This document shows positions 24,144 to 35,315 of a stretch of 64,000 bases of DNA, piece by piece. Each line of letters begins with the position of its first letter. Position 1 is the first letter of the stretch. The translations under genes were made by a program, and so were the position numbers. Source of the stretch: Rhynchosporium graminicola (taxonomy: Eukaryota; Ascomycota; Leotiomycetes; Helotiales; Ploettnerulaceae); NCBI GenBank assembly GCA_900074885.1, contig FJUW01000013.1:973580-1037579 (forward strand), in the 5' to 3' direction. The notes beneath the pieces are model-generated. The model searched no databases. It had not been told where the DNA came from and saw nothing but the letters and a program-made list of their open reading frames with translations.

Positions 24144-25668
24144 ATGCCTCTCATGGAGACAGTAACTATAATTAATAAGTCCGGGAAGGTCGTTAGTACC
24201 GTAAGTCACTCTCATCTCTCCATGATAGTCCGGATTTGCAGCTAATGCAATCTAGGGTAAACATCTAGTAAATATCTTCAAAGATGCCAAAGACGCCTAT
24301 CAGGATAGAAAGGCCGAGCTCAAAGCCGATCACCATGCTCGGATCAAATACAAGAACGAGCAGAAACTGTTACAGGGTCGAGAAGAGCCAGGTTCAACCA
24401 CATCATCGAGGCGTTCGCATCGCTCCTCTCGCTCTCATCGACAAAGGGACCCCGGTGCCGCATCTAGACCTCCACTCACCGAAAGAAACCTCTCACAAAT
24501 CTCCGAAGGCAGTGTCACCTCATCTCAAAGAAGCCGAAGCCAATATGGATCTCGAACCGGTCCTCTATGTCCTCGAAACTACCTACCTCCTCAGGTTGTG
24601 ACCGAAATGTCGCAACCGGTTCTCCAAAGACGCCACACAGACTTTCCAGATGCCTCACCTAGTATTGTGTCGAGGGGAACGCTCCCCCCACCATACACTT
24701 CGCAGCTTACAAGGTCGCGGCCTCGAAGTCAGTCGAATCCGGATTTCCATGCAGATGACATCGATATGCATCTCGCGTATGGCAAGCTTCCCCCGGATCT
24801 ACAAGTGGCACAGATAGACGATCTGCAGCAGGAGCAGGAGTTGAAGGCTACAATGAACAAACTCGACGAGTTACTGTTGGAAGCGCAATGTTTGCAGCAT
24901 TCAGCAACTGCAATTATTGCGAATCTTCAAGCCAATCCGGAGGCAATGGCAGCTGTTGCACTTACCCTGGCTGAGATTTCCAACCTTTTGACGAAGATGT
25001 CACCTGGTATTTTAACTGCCTTGCGGTCGTCCTCCCCTGCTGCCTTTGCCCTCCTCGCCTCTCCTCAATTTCTGATTGCGGGAGGTCTCGCGCTCGGAGT
25101 GACAGTCGTTATGTTTGGCGGATATAAGATCATCAAGAAGATCCAGGCGGACAACGCAGCCAACAAAGAGGCCAATCGAATGGAAGAAGCCATGGTGTAC
25201 GAAGGCACGGAAATGGGCAGCATCGATACATGGAGACGCGGTATCGCTGATGCAGAAGTCCAAAGTGTCGCTACCAGCGTCGATGGAGAATTCATCACCC
25301 CTGAAGCACACAGACAGAGGAAAGAGCATATTAAGGACCGCCAACGAGAGGAGCGTCGTGGAAAGAGATTTCGAGCTGAAAGTGTCGTCAGCGAAAGCGT
25401 GAGAAGTGAACGCACCATTCGGAGAGCTGGAAGCGAGTCCACCATTCGTCAGCGAGATATTCCAGTTCGATCCTCATCAAGTACGATTACGCCGTCCGAA
25501 AGTAGAAGGAGCCGCAAGAGTCGAAAGGAGAGTAAGGGCAAGGAAATCGTTATATCTGAAAAGAAGGAGAAGAAGAAGAGCCCGCTTTCTGTAATATTCA
25601 AGCGTGGCAAAGATAAGAGCAAGGATATCAGAGAAAGTACCGTGTCGCATCGTCCTCCCGTTGTGTAG
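24144..25668 (+). CDS. Hypothetical protein with central hydrophobic segment
   Basis: Exon 1 is 24144-24200 and exon 2 is 24256-25668; the 55-nt intron starts GTAAGT, contains GCTAAT and ends TCTAG. The product is 489 aa and starts MPLMETVTIINKSGKVVST; a second in-frame ATG lies at 24153. After a charged helix (KDAKDAYQDRKAELKADHHA) there is a Ser/Arg/Pro-rich disordered part, a predicted helical region (about 210-275), one hydrophobic segment at about 280-311, and a long basic Arg/Ser/Lys-rich tail. This layout recurs in uncharacterised Pezizomycotina proteins as far as I recall; I know no function. The single hydrophobic segment suggests membrane association. Confidence 0.8.
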
Positions 25669-28231
25669 TCGCACAGCTGGTATCTGAAAATTCTGATACA
25701 CGCCACATGAAGACGATTGTATATATGATAATGATTTCGAAATCCAAGGTCGATATTGCCGTCCGTTCCATCTGAGCACTATACATGTAGCATGTCATCT
25801 CGGTCACACGTTCTACCTTCGGCCAACGAGTGAGTAGTGGTGGCGAAGGTCCGCAGGCCGATCTAATGAGCACTTGATACAATGGCTCCGGTGTACGTTT
25901 TTCATTTGCACACGTCAAAGGCGAGAACGCAGAAAATCGTCTCGAGACCCCTTTCTAGACGCGACCTTGTAGAATAAACAGCGAAGCAAAATCTTTAGAG
26001 TAGCATTAATCTACCCGTGAGTAGCTCTTCTATCTTTTCGTATTATTTTTGCTCAGTCCGAGATAGTAGTTACTGAATGCTGGTTGTGGTCTCACGCGTC
26101 TCAATTTGTGTGTGCAATTAAAAACTTACATCGGAAGAATGGGTTGCTACCTAACAAGTCTTCTCGTGAAGGATATCTCGAGGCTAGGCCAAATGTCTTA
26201 GTGAGGAGTTGCCAGATACAATTCGAGATCACAACACGGTCCCGAAAATGCGAAATTAGCACAAGCCAGGGTATTATGTGTAGCAAAGCTTCAAACTTGC
26301 CTAACCTTTTGAAGACTCACCAAAATGGTATAATGAGATAATGATTTAATCACGAGAAGCCCAAATCGCTTCGCACGACACATATTTGGCCAGCCTCAGA
26401 CAGTTGAAGTGGCCAGAAGCGGTCTAGACGGCGTGCGCGACCATCTTGTCACCCAATCACACGGGCACATTCTCTCGAGACTTGATCTTCGGATCGCGCG
26501 AATGGCGAGAGTCGTCCCTAATACGACTCGTACCGCATCTGTATTGTTAATCCTCGGACATAGCGGCTCTGACTGGATAGGAAAGATTTTCCGACTTGTT
26601 GTGGCCAACAATTAAGCGAGGAGGGAAGTGATGACGCTTGCTTCTCGAGGCGAGTGCGAAAGAAGATGGCAGGACGGGAGCGGCAGTCGGATACCTTTCC
26701 ATTTGGGCCAGAGACAGGTTTACGGTGTAGGCAGCTTTGTTTTGTAAAAGATATACTGAGAAAGGCGGCCTCTTTATGATGTTGCTGTATATGCAGATTA
26801 CTAGAAGTCTTCACGGAGTTTCATGGAGTTTCATGGAGTGTCAATTCCGGCTTTTGAGACTCTGCTGTTTGAAGTACTTTTGGTACGTACCCTACAATGT
26901 AAGAACCCCAGATATTAATCACATGGTGTCTCCAAGACCCTGGTCGAACCAGCGGCATCTTTCCCAAGTCAAGTATAGTTTCGACCCCACAGCTACATGA
27001 CTGGGAAGTTTGGGACTTGTACAGCTGTTCTGCCCAAAAAAGGAAAGGCGTCGATCGGCCCCTAGAACTCTGCCAAGTTCATAAGGGCTTCGGATCGTCA
27101 CTGAGGGAGCTCCGGATCGAACGAAGTTCAGGTTCAGGTTCAGGTTCATCCATGATTCAGCCGGCAGCGGATTACACTTCAGATTGCCACTTATAGGCAC
27201 TTATCGCTGTTTTAAATTGTACTGTATAATTCAGTTTGCAGCAAGAGAACATGATTATGCAATCAAGTGCTCATGTGTAGCGGACACGGGTCTTGGTGCG
27301 TACCGGGGCGTCCAAGCACTTGCTTGCTATCAGATCTGACCAAGTGGGGTGGCGTACTTAAGGACTAAGTGACAGGAGAGGAAGTATACCAGAATCAGAA
27401 CTAGGAAGCGGACATAAAAATGAGCTAGGTGCATGATCTAAAAGATTCTATGATTGCTTGATATCTTGATGCAGGGTCTCGAACACAGTCAACAGTCATG
27501 TACGTACAGTACAGTACAGTACAGTACTGGAAGTATAGAAGTATTTACAATGTAGTAGAGCAACACAACAGTGCGATTCTTTTCACAAATCAACACTCTC
27601 ACGGTACTTCCATCTATTCCCCTCCGCTGCGCTCTGTTACGGTTCTGTATCTATATGTATATAATATCTGTATCTGTATCTGTACCTGTATCAAGCCAAC
27701 CCCTGCCTCAAAGACCCCGTTTCCTGCGTGGCGGCGAGACTGGGGATCGGCGATCACGACCCTACCTACCTACTCACCTACACTTCTTCGAACAACTTCT
27801 ACCCACCCCTCATACATCGTACAGCTAAGACATTTGACTGATGACGGTAACATAAATATAACCTAAACTCCTACAAGAGCTATCCGTCTATACCTTTGCT
27901 CGACTTCTCTCCCTCTTGTCCCTCCTCCAATCGCTTCGTCCATTCGCCTTCACTCTGCCATACATATAGGTACTGTTTCCTTGCGTATACGACTCATCAG
28001 ACGCATCCTGACGACATTATTGACGACATCGACACGAACTTACCACATTCACAACGGCCTACGTGCTCAGTCAACGAACGAACATTCATACTCAACTCAA
28101 TATACAACGGTGAAAAATAGTGCAGAATCTGGCGTTCCTTCGGATCTCGAGGCTGAGGGCCATCTCTCTTCCAAAGTCTAAAGAACTCGAGGTGCAGTCC
28201 AACGGTTATCCGCTGGACCCTTGTGGCGCCG
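25669..28231. other. Intergenic with short tandem repeats
   Basis: No gene seen over 2.5 kb. Short repeats: AGGTTC hexamers at about 27127-27148, ACAGT pentamers at about 27504-27526, and TCTGTA-type hexamers at about 27665-27690. The final 300 bp is pyrimidine-rich leader of the next gene. Confidence 0.55.
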
Positions 28232-29911
28232 ATGTCCTCTATCCCCCACGACAACCCCGCCGTGTCCTCCCTCCGATCCAGCCTCTCCAAACGGCAAAAG
28301 ACTTCGAAAACCGACTTTATACAACAAGATGATGCCCTCGACGCGTGTCGTGATGCGCGGCAGATTGTGAGGCTCGTGCAGTGTCCAAAATGCTCTTTTC
28401 CCTTGCAGGAACCAGTCACTTTGCCGTGCGGGAATTCTATCTGCAAGAAATGTATTCCCAGGCTACATCCACGTCCGAACATATCATATCCTGCGACTCC
28501 GAATCGACTGCTAGGCTTCACATGTCCGTTTCCATCTTGTGGCGTGGATCATGCAGAGGGGGATTACAGCGTGGATGTCGTGTTGAACAAGGTCACATCC
28601 ATGGTTAGGAAAGAGATCGAGGAATATGCTACATCAGCTGAGGCGTCGGAAGTGGTGCATCAGTTGCAAGAAAAGGATAAGTGGTCGATAGCAGGTTTGC
28701 CCTCCATGCGTAGTGAACAGGTACGGAGTCGAGTCTTGGCCGGCGGACGACTGATCGCAACATTTCTAATGGCACAAATGGGGGAGCTTTCATACGGTTC
28801 AGAAGTGGTGTATACACCCGTCTCACCAAATTGCGCCAAGTCTGATCTGCTGGACATAGCTGTGCTGGAACACCTCAAGGAATCTACCAGAGCAGAATTA
28901 GATTGTCAAGTCTGCTATGGACTGTTTCTGCAGCCGTTCACCACAACCTGCGGGCACACGTTCTGTCGAACTTGTCTTCACCGAGTTTTGGATCACTCGA
29001 CGTTATGCCCCATCTGCCGCCGGCAACAAGCCTTGAGTCCTGGGCTTTCGCCGGAAAAAGCGCCTACCAATTCCATCATCTCCAAACTTCTCACAGGACT
29101 CTGTCCCGAAGCTCTTACTGCCCGAGCTGAAGCAGCGTCAATAGAATCGTGTCCAGGAACACAGGAACTGGATATGCCTCTATTCGTCTGCGCGCTATCC
29201 TTCCCTGAAGTACCTACATTTCTTCACATTTTCGAACCCAGGTATCGCCTCATGATTCGACGAGCGATAGAAAGTGGGAACAGGAAATTTGGTATGCTCT
29301 TGCATAAGAGCAATCGAGAACCGCAGGGGTCACTCGGACCGGTCAGTTTCTACGAATACGGAACGTTGTTGCACATTGAAGGAATGCATCTGATGCCAGA
29401 TGGCCGGAGCCTCATTGAAACGCGTGGAGTGTCTAGATTCCGAGTTTTGAAGTACGGTACACTGGACGGTTACACGATTGGCAAGATAGAAACGGTGGGT
29501 GATATCGACCTCGCGGCAGAAGAAGCACTTGAGGCTCGTGAGACGAACCCCTCCTCTCGTAATATCTCAGCACAAGACAATTCCGATGCACCTCCGCACC
29601 ATGCCACAAGAACCTCCCCACAACTTCCTCAGGCTTCGAAAATCGATACGATGTCTACCCGTGCGCTGTTCGAACTCGGTGTTGCGTTCGTAAAGAAGAT
29701 GAGAGAAAAGTCGGCGCCTTGGCTTCATGCTAGAGTATTCCAAGCATATGGCGAGTGTCCAGAGGATCCTGCTATTTTCCCTTGGTGGTTTGCCAGTGTA
29801 TTGCCGACAGCGGAAACCGAGAAATACAAGCTACTCATGACGGACAGCGTGAGGCAACGGTTGAAAATATGTGCAGGATGGATACAGGAGATCGAGGGAT
29901 CGAACTGGTAG
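28232..29911 (+). CDS. RING-finger and LON-substrate-binding-domain protein (LONRF-like)
   Basis: A single-exon 559-aa protein; the frame continues upstream to 28223 without an ATG, so ATG 28232 is used. An N-terminal partial RING-like Cys cluster (CPKCSFPLQEP...CGNSICKKC) lies at about 51-103. A canonical C3HC4 RING finger at about 225-263 (CQVCYGLFLQP...CGHTFCRTC...CPICR) is followed by an ATP-dependent-protease La N-terminal (LON substrate-binding) domain from about 312 to the end (MPLFVC...FEPRYRLMIRR). This order matches the eukaryotic LONRF group of putative E3 ubiquitin ligases. Substrates are unknown. A GT donor next to the stop could allow a small extra exon, but nothing requires it. 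Confidence 0.9.
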   Translation: MSSIPHDNPAVSSLRSSLSKRQKTSKTDFIQQDDALDACRDARQIVRLVQCPKCSFPLQEPVTLPCGNSICKKCIPRLHPRPNISYPATPNRLLGFTCPFPSCGVDHAEGDYSVDVVLNKVTSMVRKEIEEYATSAEASEVVHQLQEKDKWSIAGLPSMRSEQVRSRVLAGGRLIATFLMAQMGELSYGSEVVYTPVSPNCAKSDLLDIAVLEHLKESTRAELDCQVCYGLFLQPFTTTCGHTFCRTCLHRVLDHSTLCPICRRQQALSPGLSPEKAPTNSIISKLLTGLCPEALTARAEAASIESCPGTQELDMPLFVCALSFPEVPTFLHIFEPRYRLMIRRAIESGNRKFGMLLHKSNREPQGSLGPVSFYEYGTLLHIEGMHLMPDGRSLIETRGVSRFRVLKYGTLDGYTIGKIETVGDIDLAAEEALEARETNPSSRNISAQDNSDAPPHHATRTSPQLPQASKIDTMSTRALFELGVAFVKKMREKSAPWLHARVFQAYGECPEDPAIFPWWFASVLPTAETEKYKLLMTDSVRQRLKICAGWIQEIEGSNW

Positions 29912-32528
29912 GTACGTGCCCTAGTCCTCAACACTCCACTGCTAACGGGCTAACAGGAATCAGAGTTCCAGCTGCAACGTCCTTTGACTAGCCGGCCCAA
30001 GCCTCGCATTCATGGTTTTAGCTATAGCGATTATATATATGGGGCATTTGAACCGTATCGCGGAGACGGCGGAGTTTAGCAGCGATATCATTGTTATATG
30101 ATTTGTGTTGTCTTCACTGTACAGGAAGGAGTCGATTATATGTCGATCGATGTTTATTTTGATGCAATGTTTAAGGGAGATGGGTTCGAGAGGGACCTTT
30201 GCGATGTATGTACAGTTTGAGATAATAGTTCACCAAGGCTATGGAGAAATTGCTACGATGAAATTAGCCACTCGTGGGGTAATTTAACTCCCTAATGAAT
30301 GTGCTTACCACTTGTATGAGTCCATCATCATCTCACTTTTCGACCCACCTTCATCCTAGTAAGCAAGACTGTCATCAGACCGTCAGAGTGAAGTTTATGC
30401 CGTTTGTATGAAGGCAACGTACCAAACTCTGTCGACCGTCTGTTGTAAGGAGGGCGAGAGAGCAACTTATTATTCTTGAACTATGACGGTTATGTGCAAG
30501 CTAGCTCCTAGCCTCCTACCCAGGGTCGTATCATTTCCGGACAGTCCATTGAACTTTTTACAGTGAAAGAACAGGAAGGAAAAGGCCCAATGATTTCGAT
30601 GCAGAGTCTCTAACTTTACCACGCATGTCTCTGTGCATCCCTCTCCGTTCTCGCTTCGAATTTGGGATAAAGTAGAAGTCTAGACGAGGTTGGGAGGGAG
30701 TAAGCAGCTATCAATCACGAAAGCACTTCGTGAGAGAGAAAAGGTATGGATGAGTGGGTCTGTGAACCCTTCCGTGCGTTCCTATTGACGAGAACATTTC
30801 TTGCAAGTAAATCAGATATCCATCTATCCCATCAACCGTTGTACTGCTACACAATCCCTACGCACAAGACTTGATACAGGCCTGACCTTTTTAAGATATA
30901 CAAATCACTCTACTCGATGTCTCTCTCCTCCTGCAGACGAAGCTCGTGTGTGCTCTGGCTTCAAGACATCCATCTACAGTAAACCCGACCCCGGTGAAAA
31001 AGTGCAAGAGTGGCGTGGAATTGAGGGGACTTGGTCTGAGTCGTGATTCGTGGGAAGATGTTTCTCGGGTTACAATGACTTCAGACATCTGAATCCGAGC
31101 CTCCTGGGTCGGTTTCATTTGGTGTGGTTGAGTATCTCGATTGAGAAGGAGGTTGAATAGGTAGGTAGGTAGTATGAGACTCTCCCCTGAGAAAGCCAGA
31201 GAATGTGATTTAACCTGTGATGATATCGCCGAATGGAATGCCAGATGACGGAAGAAGTGTTAAAGATGATTGACTCACTGATGCTTCAGGTCTAGTGCAT
31301 CATCTGCCAGCTTCGAGAAATAATTCTCCAATGTGACATTCCGTGTATGGATAGGATAGCTGGGATCTCGATATGGGTAAGATGAAGCTCTACCCCTTGA
31401 TTGTTTTGGCTAAATACTTACCCCTGGAGGTAGTCATATCCTACGCTCTCCTCCTCGGCGAAGACGATTCTATCCTTCAATCACGGTCAGAGAACTGGTC
31501 GTCCCGGCGCTTAACTAACAAGAGACCAGATATCTGCGTCTCGATGTCCAGCAGCGTATTCCCCCCAGCTGAATCACGGCACTTGTCCCAACCTCTTGAA
31601 GAACCCCAGACTCGTTCCGTGGATCTGTGATGGTCCCGGCTGGGTATCCTTCTTTCAAAGGGAGAATATAAGGTAGTTGGGTTGATATGAGGCTGGATAA
31701 GGATCTGATAAGTGGAGATACGGTTGTATTATGGGTATTGCTTATTTGATCAGTTGGATGTTAGTATGTCGCTTTGAAAGGAAGGTTGGCAGGTAGAATC
31801 TGGGATCTGGGAACTGTGATTGATTTGTGGGTGTATATCTGTATTGCGCGAGTAAATGTAGAGGGTACGAGCTTGAATGTAGATGTTTTGGTGTGTCTTT
31901 GTCCGATTAAGCAGTTTTGCTAGAACTTGGAATATTCACTTCTATGTAAGTGTTAGTACATTTCGTCCTTCGGCTGAGGATAGAACATTAGTAAAGCAAT
32001 GATCTTCAATTACTGGAACCCGATTGTTCTACTTGCAATGAATGTCAGGAATATGGAATTGGCGATAATCTGCTCCCTGATTTTGGTGTTTGGGAGAAGG
32101 GGGTTGGCGAGGGGGTGTTTATACTCGCGCTAGAAGGTCTTATCTCGAGCATTGCAATGAGTACTCTTTCCCTTTTTCTTGAACAGCGAGTAAGGGCATC
32201 ATAATAACATGACTGCCTCTTTCGATCAAGAGAAACCCTCGGAAGATAAGCCATCAAGAACTGGCTTTTCCCTAGCGAATCAGTGATTCTTATCCTTCAA
32301 CTTCCATTTCGGTTTCTAAATGATTGCTAAGTTGCACAAATACCAGAGAGAGCAACTCTATCTCTTTTCAGCACGGTGCCCGGCACATAATTAACAAGAC
32401 AACCTGACTTCGATCTCATAGTAGCGGTTACAACTACCTACCTTTTAACCCCGTTTCTAGGATCAAGACCCTCACGACCAGCAATCTAGACCAACCTTTC
32501 CAATCAGATAGCCAAATTCCCTCTCCAC
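29912..32528. other. Intergenic, no gene seen
   Basis: About 2.6 kb with no recognisable gene; frames at about 30801-31046 and 31373-31630 look random. GTAGG repeats occur at about 31158-31172. Confidence 0.5.
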
Positions 32529-32972
32529 ATGATCACTGAACTCGACACCATCACACTATACTCCATTATGCTCACCCTCCTCTAAGAATTGCGCGGCCAA
32601 GCCAACGGATTCGAGGCCATCTTAATTCGTGGTGTCGGCACAGGTCTTTCCCCATCACCAACGCAGCATCTAGTATCTATCTTCGAGCGCTCATTCTTTA
32701 AAGTACCATTCAGAGCCTCGTACATTACTAGAGATGAAGACAACGCTTGTGAGTTGCCAGAGGATGAAGTTGATCATGAGACGTGTGTCAAGTATCCCGG
32801 GCTGTTGATGTGGATTCTGTTGATTGGGATGGCTGTTACAGAGGTAGAAAAGAGGAGTTTCTTGACTATGTTCCTGTATAAGGTGGAGACAACGGCAATA
32901 TGGGTGGAGACGGATGAATGTACACTAGCTGTGATGACCTTTATGAGAGTGAAGACGATGGCTGAGGAGTAA
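32529..32972 (+). pseudogene. Possible gene relic with internal stop
   Basis: An ATG at 32529 opens a frame broken by TAA at 32583 and continuing as 127 further codons to 32972 (ELRGQANGFEAILIRGVGTG...). The first half reads like protein and may derive from the C-terminal region of a fungal transcription-factor-type protein, but I cannot name a family. Treat as low-confidence debris. Confidence 0.3.
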
Positions 32973-34271
32973 ATTGGTTGCGTTTTGAAAGAATTATACA
33001 GCTTGGATGATACCTGTTGTACTTTGATTTTCCAAAGACATGAAGTGCTTCTCTCTCATCCTCCTCCCAATAATAAGGACGGAGTCTCAGAACTTACCCC
33101 ACCTCACCCTACCCTACCTTGTAGACCTACATCGTGGAGTTTACAGAAGCGGAAGGAAAGAAAACAATCCGCATCCGTACAAGCGCCCCTTAGCGTTAGT
33201 ATAAACGCCCCCGCCCACCCCCNCCCCCCCCCTCAGGATCAGGATTTCTCTCCTTCGATCAGTTTCTCTTCTCTTTCCAATTACAGCCCTCTCGTCTGTC
33301 TTCACAAACTTATCCTTTTGAAGTAGGAATTCCGTCTCATCACCAGGCTTTATATGTGTATGGTGTGCTGTCATCTTCACGAAGATGAGATGTAGACGAA
33401 GGGAGCACAACAAGTTCGGAAGTAACGTTGTTCTGCTTCTTATTCTAGGGAAGACGTAGAGGTCTTTCAACCTGATATGAGGGTGTATCCATAGCACATT
33501 GCTCATTCTGGCATCGTATGGGAACTTGTGCATCTAAAGTACCTACTGGATGTTAGGGAGTCACGATACTGAGATGTAGGGACCGGTCAGAAGGTATGGG
33601 AGGCAGGTCGAATGCTTCACTGCAATTAAAGCAAGAAGAGAGAGTGCAGCTCTCTCTTCGAAGGAGAGTTGACCCTTAGCCTTATGCAGCGAAGTGAGCT
33701 CTTAACACTGGAGACACAAGCAACAGTTCTGCGATAAACTTCATTCCTCATACCTTGCCACCTCTAGTACCTTACCTGTCACACTACCTGCAGAGTAAAG
33801 GCCACCACGACGTCTTTGCGTATGAAGAGGCGTTGTGAAGAGCCTCGAGACGAGACGAGAGGACCTCGTGAGTCGGTGTCTTGTGGTCCTCTCGTCTTAG
33901 CAATTTTACTTGATGCACCGCACTTCTATCTCCTTTCTATGCTGTCTCGGATTTGCTGTCTGATTGGAAATGGGCCGGAAATAAGTTCATACTGGAGGCA
34001 AGGCTTCCTTTCGTCACAACGTGTTACTTTCTGCGGGTGTGCGGCGACGTTGTGGAAGTAGCTCTCTTATGGCTTCTCTCCCTTGCCTTCCTCGCTCTTC
34101 CCCCCGGCCTCTGCCACGCTAATATATCTAATATCAGAGCAGCTAGAGAGCACACGCTAGTTTGGTGATCACCGGGGGTTGTATCCGGACAAAATTACTT
34201 TGCAATTAAGAGTCTGAAGTCCAGATTATGGATTGCGAATACACTAACGACGTATCATGTCCCGATCCAGT
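32973..34271. other. Intergenic, with one ambiguous base
   Basis: No gene seen. Base 33223 is N inside a C-rich run, probably a homopolymer assembly ambiguity. A CT-rich segment lies at about 33050-33300. Confidence 0.5.
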
Positions 34272-35315
34272 TTACATACAAGCAGCACCATCAATACCCA
34301 AAACCTTTCCGTTGATCCATTCACCATCCTGCGAAGCAAGGAAGCACACCACGCGCGCAATATCGATTGGTAGACCGACCCTGTGTAATGGAGACCATGT
34401 GCAAGCGTACTCGTCAACTTGGGCATCATTTAAGCTCTCTCCACCAGGAATGTACTCTCTGCACACCTTGTGGTACATGTCGGTCTTGATTCCACCGGGA
34501 GCTATGCAATTAACTGTGATTTGCTTATCACCCATATCTATTGCCGTCAATCATTCTTCTTCCGAAAGCAGACTGAAGAGAAGAAAATGTATGAATACTC
34601 ACCGATAGCCATGCATCGCACAAAGGTCTCAATAGCACCCTTACTTCCAGAGTAAAGAGTGTGTTTTGGAACACCCTTAGCCTGACCAGTGATACTTCCC
34701 ATCATGATCAACCTCCCACCAATGCTCAAATTCTTATAAGCCTCTCTTGCAACGAAGAACTGGCCACGAGTGTTGATGTTCATCACCCGATCATACTCCT
34801 CCTCTGTAACATCCTTGACATGTCCGAAAGACACAACACCCGAGTTCGAACAGACGATGTTCAATTCGCCGAAATGGGCGACTGCTTGAGCGAACAGGGA
34901 GACGATGTCCTTGACTACAGAGACATTTGCCTTGATGGCAATAGCTTCGCTTCCAGATGCGATGATCTGAGCTACGACCTCGTCGGCGGCTTCAGAGCTG
35001 TGGGCGTAGTTGACGACGATCTTTGCTCCACGACGGCCCATCTCGAGAGCCATCTCACGACCAATACCTCGTCCTGTTATCATGTTAGCATCAATGAGCT
35101 ATTGAATCCGAATGCAGATTTTTCTCACCTGATCCAGTCACAAGTGCGACCTTGCCCTCAAGACTAGCAGATCCGATACCCAATGGTCCCCGAATTCTCG
35201 AGATCAGCGGCTCTTCTTCCGTGACAGCATTTCCATTGCCCTGTGAGATTGGAGACTCCATCGGAGCACTGCCGTTGAGTTGAACATTTGATTCTGCAAC
35301 GGTGGCCATTGTCAT
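34272..35315 (-). CDS. Trihydroxynaphthalene-reductase-like SDR (DHN melanin)
   Basis: Three exons: 35315-35129, 35073-34603 and 34537-34272; introns are 55 and 65 nt and the sum is 924 nt (307 aa). Classical short-chain dehydrogenase features: the NADPH-binding TGSGRGIG loop formed across the first splice site, the [19 protein letters not shown] block, and the active-site Tyr and Lys in YSGSK. The second block ([34 protein letters not shown]) closely follows fungal 1,3,8-trihydroxynaphthalene reductase, which reduces naphthol intermediates to vermelone in DHN-melanin synthesis. An N-terminal extension of about 40 residues is present. The gene stands alone here, with no polyketide synthase or scytalone dehydratase nearby. 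A neighbouring tetrahydroxynaphthalene or versicolorin reductase specificity cannot be excluded. Confidence 0.85.

Noticed and set aside
27997..28521. 174-aa minus-strand frame
   Set aside because: Antisense to the leader and start of the RING/LON gene; no motif.
33219..33231. C-rich run with N as a structured element
   Set aside because: It is best explained as a homopolymer read problem.
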